DNA of 5,299 nt, taken from an uncultured Erysipelotrichaceae bacterium. Its GTDB lineage: Bacteria; Bacillota_I; Bacilli_A; RFN20; CAG-288. Position numbers and translations under genes: made by a program. Location: contig CACXYG010000105.1 in assembly GCA_902771745.1 (NCBI GenBank), positions 1 to 5,299 on the forward strand, in the 5' to 3' direction. The notes under the pieces are model-generated. The model worked only from the letters and a program-made list of their open reading frames with translations. It had not been told where the DNA came from and made no database searches. Positions 1 through 5,299 of the stretch are shown here, piece by piece; the first letter of the stretch is position 1, and each line of letters opens with the position of its first letter.

Positions 1-529
1 CCGAAAGGAGCATCACACCGACCGTCGCAAAGAAATCCAGCACAGAAATCATATAGAGTTGATAACAGGCAAGATAGACCATCGCAATACAGTACACGAT
101 GAAGTTCATAACGAAAGTAACAACAAAGTTGAAAGTAAAGTAAGATAAGACAATGACTCTAGAATCAATCGGTGAAGAGACCATGTCTTTGTTGATACCA
201 TTTTCTTTATCTTTAACAAGAATGTAGTTGGTATTCAAACTGACTGTGATACAGCTGACGGCCAGCACACCTGCAATCATCCAACTATCCGCAAGTGAAT
301 AGAACTGATGTAATAGGCTTTCTTTTGCAATCACTTCCGGAAGCAAGCTTTCTAAGGAAGCCTTGATCTGACCTGTCTCCATCGGACGAAGAAAGAGAAT
401 GTAGATAGCAAAGATGGCAAGCGGAACCATCAAAGTGAAGATCACCGTCGGGATGTTCTTCAAGAAGACTAACATATGACGACAGGTAAGAGACCAGAAG
501 GCGCTCAATTGATGTTTGGATTTATTCAT
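1..529 (-). CDS. ABC-2 type transporter permease (C-terminus cut by window edge)
   Basis: Membrane subunit of an ABC exporter, expected to pair with the ATPase encoded just upstream. The first 176 residues are visible. After a short basic cytoplasmic N-terminus there is a hydrophobic segment at about residues 27-47, a polar outside loop at about 50-80, further segments at about 83-104 and 124-154, and the start of another at about 158. The cytoplasmic stretch at 107-123 (DKENGINKDMVSSPIDSR) resembles the conserved 'E..G..k.l..sPi' loop of DrrB-like ABC-2 permeases. The start ATG at 529 has a GGAGG site 9 bases upstream. It overlaps the ATPase stop by 8 bases (ATGAATAA), so the two subunits are probably translationally coupled. 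The full family length is usually 250-380 residues, so roughly half is missing to the left. The cargo cannot be told from sequence: drugs, lipids, glycans and peptides are all possible. Confidence 0.92.
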   Translation of the reverse strand, partial: MNKSKHQLSAFWSLTCRHMLVFLKNIPTVIFTLMVPLAIFAIYILFLRPMETGQIKASLESLLPEVIAKESLLHQFYSLADSWMIAGVLAVSCITVSLNTNYILVKDKENGINKDMVSSPIDSRVIVLSYFTFNFVVTFVMNFIVYCIAMVYLACYQLYMISVLDFFATVGVMLLS

Positions 530-1514
530 GGTCTTTTTCCTCCATGATTTCTCTAACACCCGTGACATTCAAGAAGACATCATCCATCGAGCCTTTTTCG
601 ACTTCAAAGTCGTTTAAGATATCTTTATGAGATTCTAAGAAGGTCAGAGCATCACTGGCGTCTTTGACCACCACGCGATAGTTTTTACCATCATGGTTAT
701 AGTGGAACTTACGTCCTTCTTGTTGTAGACGAGTGGTAATTTCATCGCATTCTTTTTGATAAATGACGACATAGTCACCAGAATAAGCATTCTTCAAATC
801 CGTTGGACTACCCTGAGCGATGATATCACCATGGTTGAGGATGACCACATAGGTGGCCTTTTCCGCTTCTTCCATATAGTGCGTTGTCAAAAAGACGGTC
901 ATACCAGTTTTGGCACGAAGAGAGTTGACCAAATTCCAGACGGACAATCTCGTTTGTGGATCTAAACCCGTCGTCGGTTCATCTAAAATCAACAAACGGG
1001 GATCATGAACCATCGCACGAGCGATATCCACTCTTCTCTTCTGGCCACCAGAGAGTTTACCCAAAGGACGGTTATAGAACTCCTTGAGCTCCAACATATC
1101 AATTAAAATCTGCTCGCGTTCTTTCCACTCTTTACCTCGGATACCATAATAACCCGCACGCAAGGTGAGATTTTCTTTTGGTGTCAAGACAGGGTCAAGA
1201 ACGGAGTTCTGAAAGACGATACCGATTTCATTTTTGATTTTATCCATATCGTAGTCCAAATCCATATCATCGATATAAACTTTACCGCTGGTCTTAGAAA
1301 GAATTGAGGTGATGATGTTGATGGTGGTAGATTTACCAGCACCATTCAAACCTAAGAAAGCAAAAAGGCCACCTCTTTTGACCGTAAAGGAAATACCATT
1401 GACCGCCGAAAAACTGCCGTATTTCTTTACGAGGTTTTTGACTTCCAAGATATTTTCAGATGGACTTTCATCCTCTTGGGATTTATGAAGATGGTCAAAA
1501 ATTATTTTATCCAT
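522..1514 (-). CDS. ABC exporter ATP-binding protein, DrrA-like
   Basis: Cytoplasmic ATPase that powers the adjacent ABC-2 permease; 330 residues from the ATG. All nucleotide-binding motifs are present (numbering from this ATG): Walker A GLNGAGKST at 55-63, Q-loop Gln102, signature LSGGQ at 154-158, Walker B LLILDE at 174-179, D-loop GLD at 183-185 and H-loop His212. After the ATPase core is a C-terminal domain of about 100 residues ending in SMDDVFLNVTG (309-319), the typical tail of the DrrA/CcmA-like exporter family. The length is normal for that family. About 21 polar, acidic residues precede the usual domain start (ILEVKNLVKKYG). Walker A has Leu where most relatives have Pro, which still fits GxxGxGKST. 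The ATG at 1514 is preferred over the in-frame GTG at 1520 because AAGGAG (1525-1520) ends 5 bases before the ATG and overlaps the GTG. It lies 14 bases after the glycosyltransferase stop, so the genes are almost surely co-transcribed. The substrate is unknown. Confidence 0.95.
   Translation of the reverse strand: MDKIIFDHLHKSQEDESPSENILEVKNLVKKYGSFSAVNGISFTVKRGGLFAFLGLNGAGKSTTINIITSILSKTSGKVYIDDMDLDYDMDKIKNEIGIVFQNSVLDPVLTPKENLTLRAGYYGIRGKEWKEREQILIDMLELKEFYNRPLGKLSGGQKRRVDIARAMVHDPRLLILDEPTTGLDPQTRLSVWNLVNSLRAKTGMTVFLTTHYMEEAEKATYVVILNHGDIIAQGSPTDLKNAYSGDYVVIYQKECDEITTRLQQEGRKFHYNHDGKNYRVVVKDASDALTFLESHKDILNDFEVEKGSMDDVFLNVTGVREIMEEKDHE
539..543 (-). promoter_or_regulatory. Shine-Dalgarno of the permease, inside the ATPase gene
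   Basis: On the minus strand GGAGG lies 9 bases before the permease ATG at 529 and within the last codons of the ATPase gene. With the 8-base ATGAATAA stop/start overlap it sets the permease start and suggests coupled translation of the two exporter subunits. Confidence 0.8.
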
Positions 1515-1519
1515 GTTCA

Positions 1520-1525
1520 CTCCTT
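1520..1525 (-). promoter_or_regulatory. Shine-Dalgarno of the ABC ATPase (decides ATG over GTG)
   Basis: AAGGAG on the minus strand sits in the 14-base gap after the glycosyltransferase stop, 5 bases before the ATG at 1514. Its last G is also the first base of an in-frame GTG at 1520, which is too close to be served by this site. The ATG is therefore the likely start. Confidence 0.8.
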
Positions 1526-1528
1526 AAT

Positions 1529-2392
1529 CTACTTATTGAAGAAGTCATAGACTTCCTGTTTATTTTTCTGGTCACCTTTGATACGGATGAATTCAGCAAT
1601 AACGTCAGAAGAGGTATCGCCAAAAGCTTTTTTGAATTCTTCAGGATGCCATGGCTTGATGTTGATGGTATGCGGATAAGGAAGCCAGTGTAAAACCTTA
1701 CAATAGTGACGAATGACAGTATCTTCTTTTGCTTCCTTCTGTTCGTTATATTTTCTAGGAAGAATGAGTTTCTTCTTTCTGCAGGTAGCATTTAAAGATG
1801 TCTGATCTGGCATGAAGAGACGATGACGTTTTAAGAATCTTCTTGTTCTAGTAAACAAATCATTCTCTTTAATCGCCTTCATGTTCATCAACAAGACACC
1901 GGAATTACAATACTTTCTGCCAAAGTAGTAATGACCGACAGCATCTTGCACCATACCTAGTTCATACTCACCCATATCCATGCTATAAAGTTCATAGACA
2001 TCGCCCATGACTAAAGTATCACCATCTAAATAGAGCAATCTTTCGGGTAAATCTTCTACTTTATCGAGTAATAAACGAAGCATGGCATAAGGAGTATAGC
2101 TGGATTTGGCGTTGAGATTCTTCTCAAAGAAATCACCAAGATACTTATTCATATCCAAGACTTCATAAGTCATCTTGCGATTATACTTCTTACAATAGGA
2201 GATGATTTCGTAAGCGTGAGCACCAGTAAAAGCAGTAAACTCTTTATCCTTCACTTTAAAATCACCAGTCAAAAAGATGACATGGATGGGATGATTTTGA
2301 TTATGCATGGCTAAAGAAAGCACTGAAATCATCAGTGCATCGCGATATTCATCATTGCCCGAATAGACAACATTAATCGTTTCAGTATCCAT
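1529..2392 (-). CDS. Glycosyltransferase family 8 protein
   Basis: Retaining glycosyltransferase of family GT8 (GT-A fold, metal dependent), transferring a hexose from a nucleotide sugar to an unknown acceptor; 287 residues. The N-terminal strand INVVYSGNDEYRDALMIS (6-23) is the nucleotide-binding start of the fold. YLDGDTLV (121-128) carries the DxD metal site Asp123/Asp125. CNSGVLLMN (162-170) and PDQTSLN (195-201) are the conserved acceptor/active-site blocks. The C-terminal IRHY (His229) and IKPW (245-248) correspond to the third metal/phosphate-binding block. There is no signal peptide or membrane segment, so it is probably cytoplasmic or loosely membrane-associated. The length matches LgtC/GspA-like members (about 270-310). 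The ATG at 2392 has AAGGA 9 bases upstream. It is the first gene of an operon with the ABC exporter pair, which hints at making or modifying a glycan or glycolipid that is exported, though the acceptor and donor cannot be read from sequence. Confidence 0.93.
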   Translation of the reverse strand: MDTETINVVYSGNDEYRDALMISVLSLAMHNQNHPIHVIFLTGDFKVKDKEFTAFTGAHAYEIISYCKKYNRKMTYEVLDMNKYLGDFFEKNLNAKSSYTPYAMLRLLLDKVEDLPERLLYLDGDTLVMGDVYELYSMDMGEYELGMVQDAVGHYYFGRKYCNSGVLLMNMKAIKENDLFTRTRRFLKRHRLFMPDQTSLNATCRKKKLILPRKYNEQKEAKEDTVIRHYCKVLHWLPYPHTINIKPWHPEEFKKAFGDTSSDVIAEFIRIKGDQKNKQEVYDFFNK

Positions 2393-2413
2393 AGATTACA
2401 ATCCTTATATGCT

Positions 2414-2435
2414 CTTTATCATAATAATGATAAAG
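2414..2435. repeat. Perfect 9-base inverted repeat in the glycosyltransferase leader
   Basis: The arms CTTTATCAT and ATGATAAAG match perfectly around a 4-base AT spacer. The repeat ends 8 bases before the AAGGAT ribosome site of the glycosyltransferase and begins a few bases after the presumed transcription start. It could be a DNA dyad bound by a repressor or an RNA hairpin in the leader. It has no following T-run and a weak AT-rich stem, so it is not a terminator. Confidence 0.6.
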
Positions 2436-2445
2436 TCCTAGTAAT

Positions 2446-2476
2446 AGTATACATTAAACTAGTTTACACTTACCAA
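2446..2476 (-). promoter_or_regulatory. Probable promoter of the glycosyltransferase-ABC exporter operon
   Basis: On the minus strand a good -10, TATACT (2451-2446), lies between the upstream terminator and the glycosyltransferase gene. The best -35 is TTGGTA (2476-2471) with a rather long 19-base spacer; at 17 bases no convincing hexamer exists. Transcription would begin near 2440, giving a leader of about 48 bases. A non-optimal -35 with a palindrome in the spacer would fit an activated or repressed promoter. Confidence 0.5.
2455..2466. promoter_or_regulatory. 12-base perfect palindrome, possible operator
   Basis: TAAACTAGTTTA equals its own reverse complement. It lies between the presumed -35 and -10 of the glycosyltransferase operon, a classic place for a repressor to block RNA polymerase. 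The flanks do not extend the symmetry. No regulator gene is in the window, so the binding protein is unknown. Confidence 0.45.
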
Positions 2477-2490
2477 CCCAAAAAACCTAG

Positions 2491-2519
2491 AAAAAAGAGC
2501 CGCCGTTTAAAGCGACTCT
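2491..2519 (-). terminator. Rho-independent terminator of the cysteine-rich gene
   Basis: On the minus strand an 8-base-pair stem (AGAGTCGC with GCGGCTCT, one G-U pair) closes an 8-base loop and is followed directly by a run of T. It begins 11 bases after the stop of the C_GCAxxG_C_C gene and separates it from the glycosyltransferase operon. The opposite strand lacks a T-run, so it acts one way only. Confidence 0.85.
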
Positions 2520-2530
2520 ACTGATTTTGA

Positions 2531-2929
2531 TTAAGCGTGGAGATTATCAGTAACCTTAAAATAGCAAAGAACGGCGTTTCTAACACACTCCTCACAAGGA
2601 CAAAGCGGTCTGCCATCCACTCTGGATTTCAAGTCTTTACAAGTAAGGGCACCACAGGCGTTTTTAAATTCTTCCACCAACATTCTGCTATAACGAAGCG
2701 TACCATTACCACCTGTCTTTAAGCCCAAAGCGACATTCGCACCAATTAATGCACCACAAGTCGCCTCCATCGTACCCATACCTGCACAAAAGCCAGCGCC
2801 GATTTTGACAAGTTCATCATCAGATAAACCAGTCTCATCTTTTAAAGCTTGTAAGACAGCCTGAGCACAGTTATAGCCTCTATGAGTTTTCAGTTCTACC
2901 GCATAAGAAGCAATTTCATTAATACCCAT
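2531..2929 (-). CDS. C_GCAxxG_C_C family cysteine-rich protein (putative redox-active)
   Basis: Small soluble protein of 132 residues with nine cysteines (21, 48, 58, 92, 97, 110, 112, 115, 122). It matches the C_GCAxxG_C_C family by NCAQAVL at 20-26, the glycine-rich block GAGFCAGMGTMEATCGALIGA at 44-64, and the later pairs Cys92/Cys97 and CPCEEC at 110-115. The family is described only as putative redox-active; a metal or Fe-S site or disulfide chemistry is likely from the conserved cysteines, but the true reaction is unknown. No signal peptide or membrane segment is seen. The length is usual for the family (about 120-160). The ATG at 2929 is preceded by GAGGTG (2939-2934). It appears to be a single-gene unit with its own promoter and terminator, lying between the lysine operon and the glycosyltransferase operon with no evident functional tie to either. 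Confidence 0.92.
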   Translation of the reverse strand: MGINEIASYAVELKTHRGYNCAQAVLQALKDETGLSDDELVKIGAGFCAGMGTMEATCGALIGANVALGLKTGGNGTLRYSRMLVEEFKNACGALTCKDLKSRVDGRPLCPCEECVRNAVLCYFKVTDNLHA

Positions 2930-2953
2930 ATTTCACCTCAAATAAACTAGGCC

Positions 2954-2982
2954 ATTATACAATAAAAGGCATCTCCCGTAAA
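2954..2982 (-). promoter_or_regulatory. Promoter of the C_GCAxxG_C_C gene, overlapping the lysC terminator
   Basis: On the minus strand a perfect -10 TATAAT (2959-2954) is placed exactly 17 bases after TTTACG (2982-2977), a 4-of-6 match to TTGACA. Transcription would start near 2947, leaving a leader of about 18 bases that holds the GAGGTG ribosome site. The -35 sits in the loop of the upstream terminator hairpin. Confidence 0.65.
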
Positions 2983-2993
2983 AAGAAATGCCT
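2967..2993 (-). terminator. Rho-independent terminator of the lysA-lysC operon
   Basis: On the minus strand AGGCATTTC pairs with GAGATGCCT (9 pairs, one G-U) around a 9-base loop, followed by TTTATT. It starts 8 bases after the aspartate kinase stop codon. The tail is a short, interrupted T-run, so termination may be incomplete and some read-through into the next gene is possible. Confidence 0.75.
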
Positions 2994-3000
2994 GATGAAA

Positions 3001-4311
3001 CTAGATTAATCCTTGCTTTCTTAAACCAGAATAGACAACGCTGATTGCTAAAGAAAGCTGATTTTCACTTACACCGACCAGCATAGTGACTTCATCGGGA
3101 GCCTTGACCACACAATTGATGTTGATCTGGTTCTCTTTTAGAATTTCAAGAACCGAAGATACCGGAATGATATTTTCTCTCATATCCTCACCGACAATAG
3201 CCAACATACCGATGTCGCGTTCTAATTCAACTTCACAATCCAATTCGCTTTCTAAGTCAGCAACAATTTTATGCATTGTGGAGCGAACGTTATCTTCCTC
3301 AATAATGAATGCAACCGTATTCATACCAGTTGGAAGATGTTCAATATTGACATTGTACTTCGTAAAGATTTCCAGTGCACGATAGACAAAGCCAATCTCT
3401 TTACTCATTCTTCTCTTATGAAGTGTGAAGGAGACAAAACCCTTCTTTCCAGCAATACCAGTGATAGGAGTAAGACAAGTAGCATTGGAAGTGATGAAGG
3501 TTCCTTCATCATTTGGTTCATTGGTATTCAAGATATGAATCGGAATATCCGCATCCTGACAAGGTTTGACACTGTCTTCATGTAAGACATTGGCACCCAT
3601 ACAGGAAAGTTCTCTTAATTCATCATAAGAGATAGAGCGGATGATCTTAGCATCTTTGGCAAGACGAGGATCCACTGCGTAAATACCAGAGACATCGGTC
3701 CAGTTCTCATAAACTCTCGCATCGGCAAAGACTGACATATAAGCACCCGTGATATCACTGCCGCCTCTGGAAAAGAGATGAATATCATTATTTGGATAAA
3801 CACCATAGAATCCAGGAACAACAATACGACCATATTTCTCAATGGCAGCCTTGGTCGCCTTTCTGCTCTTTTCATAATCGATGTCACCATCGAAAGTGAA
3901 AAAGAGAATATCAGTAGCATCGACAAAGGTAAAACCTAAATATCTGGCTACCAGCTTTGCACAATAATATTCACCTCTAGAGACGACTTCACCGCTGGAA
4001 CAATCCTTATCAAGAGAATTGAAGAAATCTCTCATCTCAGAGACAATATTCATATCCAGATGAAGTTCCTCTTCAATTTCCTGATAACGAGAGAGAATCA
4101 TATCAAGAATATCATTATCCGGAACACCATACTTGATATGAGAACGCAAAGTATATAAAAGATCCGTAATCTTGATATCATCACTTTTTCGTTTGCCTGG
4201 AGCAGACACGACAACCACACATCTCTCCGGATTAGACAAAACAATATTTTTCACTTTCTCTAACTGTTCGGCACAAGCTAGAGAAGAGCCACCAAACTTT
4301 GTAACAATCAT
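3001..4311 (-). CDS. lysC: Aspartate kinase
   Basis: Cytoplasmic ATP:L-aspartate 4-phosphotransferase, the first step of the aspartate pathway to lysine, threonine, methionine and diaminopimelate; 436 residues. The catalytic domain starts with KFGGSS at 5-10. SRGE at 111-114 is the aspartate-binding block, SRGGSD at 181-186 the phosphate-handling glycine loop, and WTDVSGIYAVDPR at 204-216 the nucleotide-binding signature. Two ACT domains follow at about 291-360 and 367-436; the first contains VNIEHLPTGMNTVAF, the effector-binding type of sequence. Single-chain length with tandem ACT domains is the usual monofunctional layout, with no homoserine dehydrogenase fusion. KITDLL at 47-52 and the overall N-terminus resemble clostridial-type kinases near Bacillus YclM. 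The ATG at 4311 has AGGAG 6 bases upstream. Its position right behind lysA suggests a lysine-dedicated isozyme, probably lysine-inhibited, but the effector specificity is inferred and not proven. The symbol lysC is used in the general sense of aspartate kinase. Confidence 0.96.
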   Translation of the reverse strand: MIVTKFGGSSLACAEQLEKVKNIVLSNPERCVVVVSAPGKRKSDDIKITDLLYTLRSHIKYGVPDNDILDMILSRYQEIEEELHLDMNIVSEMRDFFNSLDKDCSSGEVVSRGEYYCAKLVARYLGFTFVDATDILFFTFDGDIDYEKSRKATKAAIEKYGRIVVPGFYGVYPNNDIHLFSRGGSDITGAYMSVFADARVYENWTDVSGIYAVDPRLAKDAKIIRSISYDELRELSCMGANVLHEDSVKPCQDADIPIHILNTNEPNDEGTFITSNATCLTPITGIAGKKGFVSFTLHKRRMSKEIGFVYRALEIFTKYNVNIEHLPTGMNTVAFIIEEDNVRSTMHKIVADLESELDCEVELERDIGMLAIVGEDMRENIIPVSSVLEILKENQININCVVKAPDEVTMLVGVSENQLSLAISVVYSGLRKQGLI

Positions 4312-4317
4312 TTTCTA

Positions 4318-4322
4318 CTCCT
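4318..4322 (-). promoter_or_regulatory. Shine-Dalgarno of aspartate kinase overlapping the lysA stop
   Basis: AGGAG on the minus strand shares its first two bases with the TAG stop of lysA (4323-4321) and lies 6 bases before the ATG at 4311. The 9-base gap and shared bases indicate co-transcription and probable translational coupling of the two lysine genes. Confidence 0.8.
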
Positions 4323-5299
4323 AGCAATCTCTACTGATGAGATCTTCATAAGTCTCTCTTCTGATACCGATACGATCTTTTCCTTCATGAAGGATGACCA
4401 CCGCTGGACGAGGAACTCTGTTATAGTTAGATGCCATGGCATAGTTATAAGCACCGGTGACCAAGACAGCGACATGTTCCCCTCTATTCAATCTTGGAAG
4501 CATGACATCTTCTTGGATGATATCACCACTTTCACAACAACGACCGGCAATCGTACACTTGGTGTCATAAACTTTGTCGATGGATTCTACTGGTAAGACC
4601 GTATAGGCGGACTGATAAAGGGCATAACGCGGATTATCGGTCATACCACCATCGATAGAGACATAGTTTTTGACACCCTTGATCTCTTTAAAAGAACCGA
4701 CTTCATATAAAGTCAAACCAGCATCCGCAACAAGACTTCTACCAGGTTCCAGACGGATAGAAGGTTTCTTGACGTTGAACTCTTTGCACTTGTTTTCTAA
4801 ATGTTGGCCGAGCAATTTGATATTTTCCGTATAGGAGATGACTGGGTCACTTTCGACATAGCGAACACCAAAACCACCACCGAGATTTAAGATTTCACAT
4901 TCATAACCAAATTCTTTTTTCATATCGGCGATGAACTCCATCATGATATCGACCGCATCACAAAATGGATCAACTTCAAAGATCTGAGAACCGATATGAC
5001 AATGGAAACCGGAGAGAATGATATTCTCTCTATTCAAAGCTTCTTTGACCATCGCTTTAGCAAGACCAGTTGCGATGGCACTACCGAATTTAGAATCAAC
5101 ACCACCGGTAGAAATCTTCTTATGCGTATGAGGATCAATACCAGGAGTGATTCTCAAAAGAATCTTCTGCTTCTGATTTCTCTTGCTGGCTTCTTTTTGA
5201 ATCTGATCTAATTCTTCTAAACCATCGACAACAAAATAACCGATATGAGAATCAAAAGCATAAGCGATATCCGCATCGGTCTTGTTATTGCCGTGGAAG
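4321..5299 (-). CDS. lysA: Diaminopimelate decarboxylase (N-terminus cut by window edge)
   Basis: PLP-dependent enzyme that decarboxylates meso-2,6-diaminopimelate to L-lysine, the last step of lysine synthesis, in the cytoplasm. The reading frame is open to the right edge, with 325 residues visible of an expected 410-430. The roughly 95 missing residues include the lysine that binds PLP. Visible blocks, counted from the first whole codon: FHGNNK at 1-6, ITPGID at 50-55, SGFHCHIGSQ at 96-105 (PLP-stacking His), NLGGGFG at 138-144 (PLP phosphate loop), EPGRSLVADAG at 184-194, SIDGGMTDNPRYALY at 214-228, CESGD at 255-259 (catalytic Cys255), and GAYNYAMASNYN at 282-293. These distinguish it from ornithine or arginine decarboxylases of the same fold. 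A TTG at 5157 could be mistaken for a start, but strong family sequence continues upstream of it. It is followed 9 bases later by aspartate kinase. Any lysine riboswitch or T-box leader would lie outside the window. Confidence 0.97.
   Translation of the reverse strand, partial: FHGNNKTDADIAYAFDSHIGYFVVDGLEELDQIQKEASKRNQKQKILLRITPGIDPHTHKKISTGGVDSKFGSAIATGLAKAMVKEALNRENIILSGFHCHIGSQIFEVDPFCDAVDIMMEFIADMKKEFGYECEILNLGGGFGVRYVESDPVISYTENIKLLGQHLENKCKEFNVKKPSIRLEPGRSLVADAGLTLYEVGSFKEIKGVKNYVSIDGGMTDNPRYALYQSAYTVLPVESIDKVYDTKCTIAGRCCESGDIIQEDVMLPRLNRGEHVAVLVTGAYNYAMASNYNRVPRPAVVILHEGKDRIGIRRETYEDLISRDC

Noticed and set aside
756..965. Open frame of 69 codons on the plus strand
   Set aside because: It lies wholly antisense inside the ABC ATPase, has no ribosome site or recognisable domain, and is a shadow of the real gene.
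1507..1791. Open frame of 94 codons on the minus strand in another frame
   Set aside because: It overlaps the C-terminal part of the clear GT8 gene out of frame and shows no family motifs.
2480..2485. Second T-run (minus strand) as another terminator
   Set aside because: No stable GC stem immediately precedes it; the terminator at 2491-2519 already explains the end of the unit.
2393..2530. Small RNA or small protein gene in the largest gap
   Set aside because: The gap is accounted for by a terminator, promoter elements and a leader; no tRNA-like fold or short frame with a ribosome site was seen.
3086..3585. Two plus-strand open frames opposite aspartate kinase (3086-3385 and 3271-3585)
   Set aside because: Both are antisense to a fully conserved lysC, have low-complexity content and carry no start signals.
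3615..3926. 103-codon minus-strand frame rich in Met, Leu and Phe
   Set aside because: It is an out-of-frame reading of lysC; its hydrophobic look is a codon by-product and there is no ribosome site.
4321..5157. Reading lysA as a complete gene starting at TTG 5157
   Set aside because: Clear family sequence (FHGNNK and onward) continues in frame to the window edge, and the catalytic PLP lysine region must lie upstream, so the gene is cut by the edge and not short.
1..5299. CRISPR array, insertion sequence, phage remnant or defence system
   Set aside because: No repeated spacer pattern, transposase, integrase, terminal repeats or defence domains were found; composition and strand are uniform throughout.

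Overview
The window is a compact bacterial stretch in which every recognisable gene is on the minus strand, so transcription runs from high to low coordinates. The AT-leaning composition, strong Gram-positive Shine-Dalgarno sites (AAGGAG, GGAGG, GAGGTG), short intergenic gaps, Rho-independent terminators and protein types point to a low-GC Firmicute. An anaerobic Erysipelotrichia or Clostridia relative is my best guess, but it is an inference from style and I cannot name the species.

In transcription order there are three units. (1) 5299 to about 2960 is the end of a lysine-biosynthesis operon: diaminopimelate decarboxylase lysA, cut by the window edge so that its N-terminus is missing, then an aspartate kinase whose Shine-Dalgarno overlaps the lysA stop codon. 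A hairpin terminator follows 8 bases after the kinase stop. Together they cover the first step of the aspartate pathway and the last step of lysine synthesis. (2) 2929-2531 is a single small cysteine-rich gene of the C_GCAxxG_C_C family (putative redox-active or metal-binding protein). It appears to have its own promoter, whose -35 lies in the loop of the upstream terminator, and its own terminator. (3) About 2476 to the left edge is a three-gene operon: a family 8 glycosyltransferase, a DrrA-like ABC exporter ATPase 14 bases later, and an ABC-2 type permease whose start overlaps the ATPase stop by 8 bases. The permease runs off the left edge.

The 138-base gap before the glycosyltransferase is the most structured non-coding stretch. 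It holds the terminator of the cysteine-rich gene, a probable promoter, a perfect 12-base palindrome between the presumed -35 and -10, and a perfect 9-base inverted repeat just after the presumed transcription start. This looks like a regulated promoter, but no regulator gene is in view.

There are no RNA genes, mobile elements, CRISPR arrays or origins that I can support, and no gene-free stretch over 300 bases. Most of the window is ordinary housekeeping or transport content. The points most worth a second look are the promoter region at 2400-2520, the terminator-embedded promoter at 2954-2993, and the pairing of a glycosyltransferase with an ABC exporter.
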